Below are positions 12,056 to 22,997 of a stretch of 64,000 nucleotides of DNA, piece by piece. The notes beneath the pieces were generated by a model, which was not told the origin of the DNA, did no database searches, and saw only the letters and a list, made by a program, of their open reading frames with translations. How positions within the stretch are numbered: the stretch's first letter is position 1; every line of letters begins with the position of its first letter. The translations under genes and the position numbers were made by a program. The stretch lies in contig JAUDYN010000011.1 in the NCBI GenBank assembly GCA_030407005.1, positions 672,501-736,500 of the forward strand, in the 5' to 3' direction. The DNA comes from Desarmillaria ectypa. Its lineage: Eukaryota; Basidiomycota; Agaricomycetes; Agaricales; Physalacriaceae.

Positions 12056-12268
12056 TATGTTGAGGGTTTAAGTCTCGAAGCCATTGGTGTGGAATCGGAC
12101 CCCAAGGGCCATATCATCATTGATGACCAGTTCAACACCTCGATACCTAATATCAAATGCAATAGTGATTTTACCTTTGGACCTATACTTGCCCACACAG
12201 CCGAGGAGGAGGGTACCACTGCTATCGGCTTCATGAAGACTGGACGTGTACACATCAACTACATTTGA
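12056..12268 (+). pseudogene. Dihydrolipoamide dehydrogenase fragment
   Basis: About 70 codons resemble the segment of dihydrolipoamide dehydrogenase (E3 of 2-oxoacid dehydrogenase complexes) that covers the FAD-binding GD motif. The reading includes EGLSLEAIGVESDPKG, IIIDDQFNTSIPNIKC, TFGPILAHTAEEEG and MKTGRVHINY. The family motif IGDVTFGPMLAHKAEEEG is degraded to NSDFTFGPILAHTAEEEG, losing the glycine. Nothing recognisable as the remaining 400 residues is present on either side and the frame stops at 12266. It is a non-functional scrap in a CpG-poor block, presumably copied from an intact gene elsewhere in the genome. Confidence 0.65.
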
Positions 12269-12491
12269 TTGTGCAACAGACAAAATGACTGATAGGATGC
12301 AATTGACACAGATCAAAGCAGAATGTTTGAGTAAATTTCTAGCTCTAATGGCGGATAATGCATAATGGATGGCAGTGGTAAATTTTCATGTATTTAGACA
12401 ACCACAGCCCATTTCGACTATAATCACAGATAATGTACAACAATCGCCCATGGGCATAAGCACCTGCTCAGAGTAACAGGTTCTGAAATTG

Positions 12492-13411
12492 TCATATAGT
12501 ATAGTATACATCTATCGAGGCATGTTTGACCTTATTAATCCAGCCAGGAAACTGAGTTGATTTAGAAGGAGGGACTTGTAATGTGAGAGACAACTCACCA
12601 TAGCCCTGGCCATCAGTGCTACCCTATCTCCAGGCTCAAGTAGCCTCACGAACTTGTGCAAGAAACCAACCAGACCTTTTATTGATCGTAGCTTGATCTC
12701 CTCATCTGTAAGTGGCCAGACGATTGTATGTTCCTTATAAGATTTTTTGGCAGTAATATTTACTCCAATGTGCCATCTTCTTTCTTTCTCATAGGATCAT
12801 ACTTCAGCAGCTCGTGCTACACTGCGCACATCCTCTAGGAGGTTTGAGCTCTCCCGGTGCAGATCTATAGGCCTTGCCAGGACTTTACTGAGCCACCATG
12901 GTTCTCCGTGTATTATTGTGGCCTCGAACCAAGTCCATGATCCCTCGTAGGTCCCTGGTGGCATGTAAGTATGCAAGAAAGTGATACAAAAAACATCAAG
13001 TGTACCTCTGTGCTCTGGCTCACCTCCTCAACCCTGGTTACAACTCTCGATTACAAACTTCACCGCCCACACTTTGACACCTTAGGGAATAGGAGGGGAG
13101 ATAATATAGCACAAGTCAGCATTTGGAAATGTTTCTCCAGCCTGGTAAGCAGCAGCAGCAGCATGCTCCTCCATGATGCGCCTTTCACAGATACTTGGCC
13201 AGTATTGAGCAAGGTCGAGTGTATAGTCGATGATCTCGACGGGGAGGCCACAAATCTTCAGCATATACTTGACAGAGAGGACATCATTGTCAGATGGGAT
13301 ATGATCTAGGCATTCATTCATGTTATTCATTGTCGTACTTGGAAGTTCTTCTTTTACAGTTGAGGATTGTGCAAATGCTATCCTGGTCTGCTTCATAGGT
13401 GAATGAGGCAC
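12492..13411 (-). pseudogene. Stop-interrupted copy of a conserved basidiomycete protein of unknown function
   Basis: The reading runs from LPVEIIDYTLDLAQYW and GETFPNADLCYIISPPIP through GVKVWAVKFVIES, EGSWTWFEATIIHGEPWW, LARPIDLHRESSNLL, EKERRWHIGVNITAK, EHTIVWPLTDEE and RLLEPGDRVALMARAM to FPGWINKVKHASIDVYYTI. I recall this pattern from a family of uncharacterised agaricomycete proteins. Two introns still have proper GT-AG ends. Three in-frame stops break it: TAA right after SPPIP, TGA where NQGWGGE would be expected (NQG-stop-GGE), and TGA at 12797-12799 in AAEV-stop-SYEK. All three can be explained by C-to-T or G-to-A transitions, so the gene looks inactivated by point mutation without loss of structure. 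Confidence 0.6.
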
Positions 13412-13802
13412 AACTCCAATACTTGATAGTCAGTACCCACTGAATCTTTGCTAAGCTGCGACTTGATGCAAGTCTGTGTAACACACTTTCAAGTCAATAT
13501 TAATGCTCTTGCAAGTAAAGGAGCACTTACGAGGGATAGAGCAGGTGGTGGTCAAAGGTGTAGATGTTGGTGTTGGTACTGTCACAAGGTCCCAATAAGG
13601 AACGGCCAGGTCCACAGCCCTAACATGGCAAAACCATGCGCTGTGGTAAAGCTGAAGTCGTGAGTGTGGCCTTCATCAGACATTCAGCCCGAAGTCGGGG
13701 CAAAACAGCGCATCATTGCCAATCATCTTCTACCACATCCCAAATATTGCCGTGATGCACTCACAGAAAACTAAAACGCAATATATATGAATACATGAGC
13801 TC

Positions 13803-15071
13803 GTGAGATTTCTTCACCCTTATACTGCCTGTAACGAACCTGCATTATCTGATCCTGATTACAGCTGGCCCGCAGAGCCTGCCACTGATCCAGTGGCCAC
13901 CTTCATCTCAGTAACACTGCTGGCCATTCATCCATTGCTGAAGGGCCTCCACTCCCGATGGCCAAGTAATAAATTGGTGAACTTGAAGCTTTTATATAGT
14001 GACTATTTCTGACTGCTAGCGGGCAGTATATTTCTGAGTTTGGCATCCTACAGCCATTCATGTATGCAAATGCAGATATTTTGCAAATCAAAGAGGACAT
14101 AGACCGACCGAGTGCATACTGTGATTTCTCTCTGCCTGGCTAATTAAAGATTCATTCATTATTTCTAGACTACCTCCTCACATACCTAGATGAGTGTTAT
14201 GGATATCGAGTATCTGTAAACTCAGTGCATGAGTCAATGTATGCCTACACTCAGCCTTCTCGGTCCTAGCAGTGACTCACACATAATTTTCTCTTACCTT
14301 CTCTATTCTCCTTGCTCATACTAGAATATAATAGAACAGTGTAGAATATTCATGACTCTAGCCCTTTAGTATATAAATACTATCTGTAACATTATAAAGA
14401 AAAATCAATCAACTCATCTTCAACTCCACTTCATTGTGTGAACTAAGCATCTGATCAGTTACACCTGGTGCTTGTCTTCACCTACAGCCCATAATAGCTC
14501 TGCGCTTACCAGCTGCTTCCTACAGTAATTGCTTCATGCTTACTGACCCCTTTACCTCGCAAACTGGACCTCTCAGGTCTCCTCATGAACCCTTGCCAGA
14601 ATCCATTCTATTCCCTAATGACATACATCTTTATAACATATCCTACCTTGCTTTGATCATCCCTTCTCGCCCCTCACTCTCATATCCCGATTTCGGCAGA
14701 TTCATAACAGTGAGATGTTGCTATCCATCCATGAAGACGGTGTTCCGACAGAGGGCGCTTTCACTTGGAGTTAGTTCTAGCAAAACAGAACATAAATTTT
14801 ACCACTGACTCATTTGTAGTAATGATGGACGATACAGAATGGCTAGGTGGGAATGTGGTCAGGTGTGTGCTCATTATTCCAGGTGTAGAGACTTTCTGGT
14901 TTTAATATGGTGTAGATACAGCATTCAACACGTCAATTACACAACATTGAAATGGACATACAAGTGATCGGCGCTATCCTTAGGTGAGTCAACCGATGCT
15001 GTCCAATGAGCCAAGATTTACAAGTATGAACAGCAGAATTCTTTGGGTCGCACCTTCAAGACTGCGGTGAA
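13803..15071 (+). pseudogene. C-terminal GH1 fragment, interrupted by a solo LTR
   Basis: This is the C-terminal third of a GH1 gene on the strand opposite to the four complete copies. It begins inside the block CNEPALSDPDYSWPAEPA and continues through [15 protein letters not shown], an intron, and ISEFGILQPFMYANADI with the nucleophile glutamate motif at 14030-14044. The block DYLLTYLDE is cut at 14194, and the gene resumes at 14710 with a segment matching the block around LLSIHEDG of the intact copies. The terminal stop TGA of the other copies is TGC here. The sequence is closest to copy 2. There is no N-terminal part, no signal peptide and no acid/base glutamate, so it cannot make an active enzyme. 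Similarity extends about 100 bases beyond the 3' end. Confidence 0.8.
14195..14709 (+). mobile_element. Solo LTR, probably Copia type
   Basis: The 515-base insert begins TGTTATG and ends CATAACA, an inverted terminal match typical of LTRs of Ty1/Copia elements. It contains a TATA-like sequence near 14375 followed by a pyrimidine/adenine-rich leader. It is flanked by ATGAG (14190-14194) and GTGAG (14710-14714), a five-base target duplication with one transition. The undisturbed paralogue reads GCGAG at this place. No gag, pol or second LTR is nearby, so this is a recombined solo LTR. Confidence 0.75.
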
Positions 15072-16245
15072 TGTTACGACATGATACTCGGTTAGTTTTT
15101 GTTCCATGTGAATCCAAGAATAGGGACTACGTTTCTTCTATTTCCTTCTAACATTAACACAAATAAAAACCAGTTTTCGATAAAGCATCCCAGGTCCCAG
15201 ACAGATAATTTAGATTCAACTTCTATGAATACCCTTTTTCATTGTCACAAATTGCAAGCTATCTTTACACCGAACTTCTTGATAAAGAAGATGCCACTTT
15301 TTCACTGCACAAGCATCAAACTGCACTTATGACCTTGAGGCTTTGCAAGGAAGTCAAGTTCCTGTTCTCCCACTGCTGCCCCATCCCTACCCTCAGCCGA
15401 TTACTACCTCAGGGGTGTCAATTTGCTAGTAAAACCATGATAAATTTGATGTTGAGCCTCTTGGCCAAGCCCTTATTCTAGAGATAAAGATGTATGAAAA
15501 TTCAGAATACAACTGATCGTTCGTTCCCATCCTATGACGACATCGTGCTGGTTCACTGGATATTCTCTTGCATATATACATCATTCGACTTCGCGTGTCT
15601 CTCAACGTCGTGACGTGCCTGCCTGTGGGCACATCGCGGCGATGTTGAGGACTGTAGAAGATCCCGAAAAGGAATGTTTGGCAAGGACCCGTTGTTTGGC
15701 TTACATGTTCTCTATCTTTTTGTCTTGCCGCCACGTTCGAATTTGCATCTCCCCTTCGCCGCCTTCTTCGCCGCTCTGCCTCGCATTGATTGAAGCCGTG
15801 TTGTCACCAAATTCTCCTGTCTTAGGCCTTTGCACTTGGAATATTCGGGCACATTCTAGTGATCCGACATGCCTCGGCACGCTTAGTAAGGAAGTAATCT
15901 GGTAGAAAGTACTAGATTAAGTAGATACAGTATAAATACATGCACATACATGCACAGGCAGAGGAAACTCCTCGTGAGTTTGTCTACCTAGTGACTAACA
16001 GCCTAACAGCTGGAGTGCAACTGCATTCAAATCACAATAATGACATACATCTTGGGCGAGTTTCCGTGTTGCTTTATCGTGCTGAATCTTGTCCCTATTG
16101 TCACGTTGCTGATGATGTCCTCTTCCCCATCCTCGACGTCGGGTATATGTAATATTTGACTTTGATTGTCATATATGTACGTAGATAAAACGATTGACAA
16201 ACTGGTTTCGACAATCCCTCGCGTGCCTCGAACCCAACACTCACC
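15072..16245. other. Intergenic, no supported gene
   Basis: The first 100 bases resemble the 3' flank of the GH1 genes. A 123-codon plus frame at 15534-15905 has no recognisable features, and I see no gene. Confidence 0.45.
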
Positions 16246-18853
16246 TCAGTCTTGAAGGTGTGACTCAAAGAATTCGGCTATTTGTACTTATAAGTTTCGG
16301 TGCTCAGTCAAAGACATCGTGCGACTCACCCAAGGCCAGCGCCGAACGTTTGTATGTCCGCTCCAGGGTCGTGTAATCGACATGCTGAATACCGAACCTA
16401 CACCTGCTAAGACCAGAAATATCTGAAACTAGAAGAATGGGTACCCACCTGATGGACGTTCCGCCTTGCCACTCTGCATCATCAATCATGGCTACAAACA
16501 GATCAGTGGTGAATTGTGATTTTCATTTTACTATAACTGACCCCAAGCGAAGGCGCCCTCTATCGGAACACCATCTTCATGTATGGACAGCAACATCTCG
16601 CCAAGATACGTGAGGAGGTAGTCTGAAAATAACAATTTAATCTTTAATCAGCATGAAATGAGTTCCTATGCGTACCCGTCCGGCCTACGTCCTCTTTTAT
16701 TTGTGATATATCCGCGTTGGCGTAAGCGAATGGCTCTAGGATGCCGAACTCGGAAATATACTGTTCGCTAATGGTCAGAAATAGCCGCTGAAAAATCTGC
16801 ACACCCACCATCTTATTACTCGACCATCGAGAATGGATGTCCTTCAGCAAAGCACGAATTTCCATCGGCGTTGATTGGAGGGAGATGGCCAATGGATCAC
16901 CAGCGGGACCTACGGCCCAGCCGTAATCCGAGTCAAAGTATACAGGTTCATTACATACGGGCCATAAGGGATGAGAAGTATTTGCTGTGCATGGGTCGAT
17001 TCCTTCGTCTGGAGCCTTTATCCATAGGGAGTGATAGGCATCAATGGCAAAGAAATCCGCGGAGCCGAGAAGGTCCCTCTTTTCCTCGTCTGTGAAGCGC
17101 GGGAGATACTCCTCCGGGAGAGTGCCTTTGACAATATCAGGCCAGTCGCCTGTTGTGTATATGGGGTTTGCGAAGAGGCCTAATTGGAACGCTGCATGGC
17201 GTTCGACCGCAAGTGCGTCTTCGGTAGAGTTCCTTCTCCATGGTGTGCCTCTGGAGGATGTTCAGTTGCGTAGATACAAGCAGGAAAAAAAGGACAGTTA
17301 CATGTAATCGTTGCTCTTGAAGGCAATCTCTCCTGATATATTCATTTCACGAAATGCTGAAGATGAGACGGATGAGTGAGAGACGCTTCATCGTAGCACG
17401 TCAACAGACCCTTGACGGCCCCTGCATGGGCCCTTACTATGACAAAGCATTAGGACGGGGAGTAAAAGGAAGAAACATGCAGAACATACATAGATTATAT
17501 GCGCATTTATAAGGGGCGGTGGATGAGTTTACACCAGGGGCAAGCGTCGCATCTAGTCTCAATGGTAAGCTTGCACATGTATGGTTTGATGTATGGAAAT
17601 TTTACCGAATGGAGAAGATGCAACTTGGTTGCAATAAATACTCGGTTCATTGAAAGTATACCTACAGCGGTTGAGGCTTATTCCAGCGACAGGAAATTAC
17701 GGACACTGACCAAGTTTTAACACGGCCATCGTATGCCTTGAATACGGTCCTGGCGTAGCTAAAATTCATATAAGCCTAAGAACACGAAACGTAACATCCT
17801 TCTAACACTCACTTTACAAAGTCGTCAACTATTTCTGGGGATGTGAAACCCCCGTAGTAAGCCTGAAGGGCGACAGGTGTATCCCAATGGACTATTTCTC
17901 TGGTGGTAAACTTGAAACATTGAATACAACAAAGCCTTACACAATGTTACGACAGGCTCCACATTATGAGCCAAGTGGTAATCGATGACTGCAGCGGGAA
18001 CGGTCAGCATCATTTACGATACTGTCAGGATAAAATCGTACCATCAGAATAATGATCAATGCCAGCCGTATTAATGGGAGAATCAGCAGCACCAAACGGG
18101 TAGATCCTCGCCCACGGAATACTGTGAAATGTTCAGATAGGTCGAGTCAAGTGAGTTTCAACACGTACGAGAAGGAATGTGCAGTCACACCAAGAGCAGC
18201 GATGCGTTCGATGTCTTCTTTGTACAGGAAATAGTGAAGGTCAACGATATCACCTGCAATTATCTCAGCCGCGTGATTAACAGTAGCGGTACCGTATATG
18301 CTCACCAGTGGAGTTATCGAATACACCGTCCGGCTGTCTGGAAGCCCAGTCCCACATGGTCGGACCTTTACCCTCATCCTTCGCGGCCCCTTCGACTTGG
18401 TATGCGGCCGTGGCGACTCCGAATTTGAAGCCTTTGGGGAATTTCAAGTCTGGCAGGATATCCTTTGACGCAGGTGCATAGAAGGATGGATACAAAGGTG
18501 GGGGAGATGGTGGTAGGGTGACCGCTGCGCTGGGGACGCGTGTAGTGGTGAATGGAGGTGGTTCGACAGGCCCGATCTGCAGATCAGTGATATTAATATC
18601 ATTTTCTGAGGAGGTCAGCAAGACTACGAACGATATCCCAAAGTTGTTCTAGTCCTTCCGGCGTGTAATCGCGAGGAATAGATCCGATTGGAGGAAAGCT
18701 GGCTGTGGTCGCGATACTTGTCAGACTTGATGTACTGGTAGTGGTGGATACTACCGAGGAACTTGTTCCTATAGCAGACTGTGCGAGTGCTATAGAAATC
18801 CCGCTCCACCTACTGGTATACGCGAAAGACAGCAACAGTATTTGAATGAGCAT
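16246..18853 (-). CDS. GH1 beta-glucosidase-type glycoside hydrolase, copy 2
   Basis: Same architecture as copy 1: the start at 18853 gives signal peptide [12 protein letters not shown], then a Ser/Thr-rich region, the proline-rich linker and the GH1 opening [18 protein letters not shown]. The acid/base motif TFNEP is at 17643-17657 and the nucleophile motif ISEFG at 16743-16757. Other blocks are [24 protein letters not shown] and a terminal SHLQD. An apparent frame break near 18.31 kb disappears when the 52-base GT-AG intron starting GTGAGC is removed, joining DNSTG to [13 protein letters not shown]. The usual [10 protein letters not shown] reads [10 protein letters not shown] here, a Ser-to-Pro change near the sugar-binding region. 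This copy is the closest relative of the fragment at 13.8 kb. The gene appears intact; the substrate is unknown. Confidence 0.85.
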
Positions 18854-18889
18854 CCTGGGGGTCGAAAGATCAAACAGCCGTGGCCACTG

Positions 18890-18897
18890 TATATATA
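18890..18897 (-). promoter_or_regulatory. TATA box of GH1 copy 2
   Basis: TATATATA lies about 40 bases upstream of the copy 2 start, matching the layout of the other copies. Confidence 0.5.
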
Positions 18898-19552
18898 GCC
18901 CCTTCGCGTACAAGTCATATGTTTGCATTTCCTTATTATCCTTGGCTACATCAGCATTTCGGAGAAATGCACCCGGAGCATATGAAGTCTGATCTAGAAC
19001 GGAGAGGCCTGCGGTTTGACCTTCGCTCTTGGGAGAAATTCGTTAACAAAGGCTCGGACAATTACACTGGAACCCCTGTAGCACACTATCTGAGGGACTA
19101 AGCCCACGTATCAGAGTAAATATACCGCCGTCCAACCTCACTAAAACCACTGAGTCACCGTGCAGTCAGATGATATGCAGAAAATGCTTACAACATCACA
19201 CTAGAAAGATCTTTTGTCCAAGTTACGCGACTGTGGCACGCGCTCTACCACGTCTAGGTAGCAGTGATTGGTTGGATATCTTCTTCGCCATAGAATTGAT
19301 AGCGAGTGGCGGGGAACTGGCGATGCGATGACAGGCTGCAAAAGGAGGCGTAGGATCCGACTGAAAAGATTAGGGCGCACTCAGCAATTGACGATCCACC
19401 GTTCCTCGGATGTTCGACCCTGATAATCCATAGTAGTCTATAGTCTCCCCTAGGCAGACTCTTAATCTCTTGACATGCAAGCAGTCGAGATTTGAAATAA
19501 GAGATAATCCAAATTCCTGATTATTCATCGTGAACTCTTTCTTATTCATCGC

Positions 19553-19597
19553 TCTCGGACTCGGACTCGGATTCGGATTCGGATTCGGACCCGGACT
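19553..19597. repeat. Hexanucleotide microsatellite, GGACTC/GGATTC
   Basis: Seven or so units alternate from GGACTC to GGATTC, the difference being a C-to-T change. It lies 700 bases upstream of GH1 copy 2 and is related to the tract upstream of copy 1. Confidence 0.8.
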
Positions 19598-19817
19598 TAC
19601 CTGTTAGATAGCACCGCACCGCGTGATCAAGCACGTTTGCCTAGCGAGTTAGAATGGAAAGAACTCATGTTTGCGGAAGGGCAAACGAGTACACTACATT
19701 ACAAAACTAGCTACTTAAATACTCTCCTGAATTCTTCTAGTACTTTCTTTCTCTTATTAATCCTTTACTCTGTTAGAATGAGCGGTAATTCTCCAGCGCT
19801 CACCCGGATTTCAGCAG

Positions 19818-19908
19818 TGTTGGAATTTGAGAGTTGAGCCGAGATGATGACAATCCGGCATCATGCCGAACTTGCTGATTAAGGGAGAAGTATTAGGAAA
19901 GTTGTAGA
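19818..19908 (+). mobile_element. Truncated LTR (5' end only)
   Basis: These 91 bases, starting TGTTGGAATTTGAGAG, match the start of the solo LTR at 34561-34809 in inverted orientation with about three mismatches. The match stops abruptly at 19908, just before broken cullin sequence, so the rest of this LTR was lost at a rearrangement breakpoint. Confidence 0.7.
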
Positions 19909-19928
19909 CCCTTACCGAGCTCGTTACA

Positions 19929-20466
19929 GCGACGTTGATTCCGAGGGAAGTCATCACTCAGATTCTCGTCAACGAAGAATCCGAGGAGTATGATCTCAAT
20001 TCCAGTGCATCTCTGTCAAGGTCCTGGTCCAGATACTTCTGACCGATGGGAATATCTAGACTTTAGGTCCAAAAAGATACGGATCAATTTGAATGGGCTG
20101 ATCAAAGCTGAAGAGACGAGCGAGATACTGAAAACCGTCGACAGGGACACGGAGTATGTCATCCAAGCCACTATCGTCCGGTTTGTGTTCTGGGATGTAT
20201 ATTTACATGGGGAATTTTTAATGACCCTCCTGTTCCACAGGGTCATGAAAGCTCGGTAGTCGATAACGAACCAGCTGCTCATACAAGAGGTCATTTCGCA
20301 GCTCTCGCAACGGTTTACGTCGAATGTTGCTGATGTTAAAGAGGTTTGGGTTTTCGGGTGTATTTTAGGCATCCTTCTCAACTTCATATAGGCAATTGAC
20401 ATTCTACTTGAGAAAGAATACATCGAAAAGATTCAGGGTACCCGATACAGTTTCGCCTACGTCGCC
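19929..20466 (+). pseudogene. Cullin C-terminal fragment
   Basis: The reading matches the winged-helix and neddylation end of a cullin: PREVITQILVNEESEEYDLNS, DFRSKKIRINLNGLIKAEET, EYVIQATIVR, LLIQEVISQLSQRFTSNV and, after a GT-AG intron, [14 protein letters not shown] ending FAYVA. It resembles the last exons of the cullin-1 gene at 23.0-25.6 kb. It has no N-terminal part, has lost about nine residues before ILVNE, has frame changes near 20.03 kb, and carries a TAG at 20257-20259 where the intact gene has a Lys. It reads through the normal stop. It lies directly beside a truncated LTR and on the opposite strand from its relative. Confidence 0.8.
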
Positions 20467-20568
20467 TCATCGTATTGCTTTGGTTGTACTTGTAGTCTAC
20501 AACCAAAAATTCACCGTAAAAGTGACTAGGTTAAGTAGAGGGTGACAATGTGTCAAATAAAATAATTA

Positions 20569-21132
20569 CTAAATAGGCTTTGAAATCATTTGCGACCCCA
20601 GAAGGAACGTCACTGGCTGCCAGTGGCGGTTGACGATGCTGGGACATCTCAGACTCAATTTCGCAGACTGCTCCATCGCTAGGCAGAGTGCCATTTCGAA
20701 ATTACGCTTGAACGTGGGCTCGCGTGCATGCAGATGAAGCGGATAGGGCGTGTGCTGTAGTAGCGGGAGAGCGAATGTATGAAAACCTATTTTCAAACAA
20801 TTACTCACCCCAGACGAGTTTTGATTTAGAACCACGGAGCTGGGGAATGCGCTGGACGTCTTGTGTGCCCTAAGGAAGGATAAGTCAAGCGAGATTGACG
20901 TGTAGTGGTGGCATGACTTACATAGAGAGGAATAAGGGGATCTGAACGATATATTGATATCAGTAGGAAAGCAGGGCGTGGGACAGATGTATGTACCAGC
21001 CGTGTTCCCTATAAGAAGAATTGAATAACTGGTAACTGAACCTATCAAGGGATACTTCAGAACAAGCCCCGATGATGTGCACACGCAACAGCTGACCCAT
21101 AAATCTGCCTTTGTGATGGAACTTCCATCCAA
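20569..21132 (-). CDS. Unassigned 187-codon reading frame
   Basis: This is an uninterrupted minus-strand frame ending PVTFLLGSQMISKPI. The C-terminal half (HTFALPLLQHTPYPLHLHA, FKRNFEMALCLAMEQ) looks more protein-like than the first half, so it may be one exon of a spliced gene. I recognise no family and see no promoter. It may equally be a chance frame. Confidence 0.2.
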   Translation of the reverse strand: MDGSSITKADLWVSCCVCTSSGLVLKYPLIGSVTSYSILLIGNTAGTYICPTPCFPTDINISFRSPYSSLCKSCHHYTSISLDLSFLRAHKTSSAFPSSVVLNQNSSGVSNCLKIGFHTFALPLLQHTPYPLHLHAREPTFKRNFEMALCLAMEQSAKLSLRCPSIVNRHWQPVTFLLGSQMISKPI

Positions 21133-21943
21133 TGAGGAAAAATAGAATTATTACATACATGCCCGTCGACGAAAGAATCTCTACACACGAGCAGCTGATT
21201 CTCCGAGGAAATAATATATCAGCAAGGGTCGATACAACTTTGATTAGTAATTTAGGATTCCATTATCCCTTTCCTTGGCTAGCTACGCTATAACTTTATG
21301 CGGGTCGGTCGTGTTTTATATTTTCTGTGGTAACCTCGACGCGATGTGGCAAACAACTGGCTTATATGGGGGCGATGTGAACGCCAGTGTTCTTTACTGG
21401 ATTTTAATGCAAGTCCCTTCAGTCGGTGGGTCCGGCGGAGATTTGGCGTGCCGATGCTGTTCAGATTCCGTATATGAATATCTTCATTTCCACCTGAATG
21501 GGGCTGATTTCAGGACTCGGACTTGTCTTTGCGTTGTCGATACTCGTTTTACGTTATTATGGATCGTAGCAGTCAAAATTCTAAGACCCTATCAGTAAGC
21601 TCTAGACATACCCTTTGGTATCAAGCCCTTTGCCTTTTACTCCTCGGCTTTTACCCAACCTCATCGCTACCTTTTCCGTCGTTTACTGGTAGCCCTCATG
21701 ATCGTGCCATCGCCGTTGCAAGAATTCAAAAGTGGCGGTGGTAGTATTTAAGTAGAAGTTGAGTTGACACTTGAGTGGCATTTGGGCAGCTTGGACACAC
21801 ATAGATACACAAACTTGGTCAGCCCTGGCACAATTTGAATTTTGAAAGAGCCGAAGGCAGATATTATGCTACACATTCAAGGAGAAAAAATAGAGATGGG
21901 TGCGATAAAAATACAAAATGCAGCGTACACGTCTATATTATAA
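21133..21943. other. Intergenic, no supported gene
   Basis: Plus frames at 21275-21598 and 21523-21744 are hydrophobic but have no recognisable domain or exon structure. The right end is the 3' flank of the small membrane protein gene. Confidence 0.4.
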
Positions 21944-22552
21944 TCACACATAACGAGGAGGAAACCTTTTCTCCCTCTCTGCGGCATCGGCTGTGCGTTT
22001 CTCCTCCAAGTCGCGCTGGATGCGCCGGTCTGCGAGTTTCTATAGCAAAAGCAAACATCAGTCTTTCGTCTTGTAAATGAAAGGGAAAGTGCTCCATACA
22101 TTCTTGGCCGCCAAGATGGTCGACATGAGTGTATCTAGAGTAGCTTCAGATAATTCAGACATCTACGACACAATCAATACAAAGATGAAGTCAAAATTAG
22201 GCAGTGAACCCACAGCATCGCCTGCCTGTCGACTGAGCTCTCGGATACGCTCCTTATCTGGAGATGAGGGAGGCTCGGTGTACACCTGCCTCTCTGTTGT
22301 GTATCCCTGTCCCTCCCTTACTGGAGGCTGCGCAGGAGCAGGATTCGCATCCAGGTCGTCGCGTGGCTTCTGATTCTGATTCTGTCCATCGTATCGACCA
22401 TGCCATCCATGGCCCCACGGCCCAAATCCTCTTCGTTCGTATCCTCCTTCCGTGTACTCGGTCCTTCCACAGAACCCAGGTTGATTCCGGTGGTTATGGC
22501 TCCAGAGGGTAGCTGTACCCGCGCCGACGAGGAACCAGAAGAAACCGCCCAT
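21944..22552 (-). CDS. Small predicted membrane protein, conserved in basidiomycetes
   Basis: Three exons (22552-22214, 22162-22100, 22039-21944) with GT-AG introns give 165 residues. The start MGGFFWFLVGAGTATLW is a short hydrophobic segment that could anchor the protein in a membrane. It is followed by a Gly/Arg-rich and Pro-rich region (RRGFGPWGHGWHGRYDG) and a helical, charged tail (MSELSEATLDTLMSTILAAKN joined to KLADRRIQRDLEEKR). I recall similar short hypothetical proteins in other basidiomycetes, but no function is known to me. The helical tail could form a coiled coil. All three exons splice in frame without adjustment, which argues for a real gene. Confidence 0.7.
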
Positions 22553-22997
22553 GATTGGTAATGGATGAGAGTTAAGGTGAAAGTATTGAGAAGAGGTGCT
22601 TGATGGGTTCGAAGGGCTCGGATGCCATTATTTAAATGGTGAATGGACGACGCGAATCGACTCGGCCACAGACGACATCGACGTATCCGGATAAACAGCA
22701 CACGATGACGCATGGTCCGCGGCCGGCATCGATTTCTGAGTTGCCGCGGCACGCAGCGGATCCGTAGTGCGCAGTATACAAACACCAGAATCAAGGGTTG
22801 GATGCCGGCAGGATAGCAATTTAGCTAGCCATACTGTATTTAAAATGACCCGAACATGCCTGTCTTTCATCGGTAACGGCCAACAACTGGCACAGCCGCA
22901 AACGTCATGCGAGGTAAGATACTCCAAAGCCGAATATGTAGGTTCTCCTCGACCTACGGATACATTATTCTAGAATGGACTTCGACAGAGAATGATT
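22553..22997. other. Short intergenic region
   Basis: This holds the promoter side of the small membrane protein gene and the 3' end of the cullin gene, which lie head-to-tail on the minus strand. No gene is seen. Confidence 0.4.

Noticed and set aside
18280..18340. Apparent frameshift in GH1 copy 2
   Set aside because: The frame break lies inside a 52-base GT-AG intron whose equivalent is evident in copies 3 and 4. After splicing, DNSTG joins DIVDLHYF in frame.
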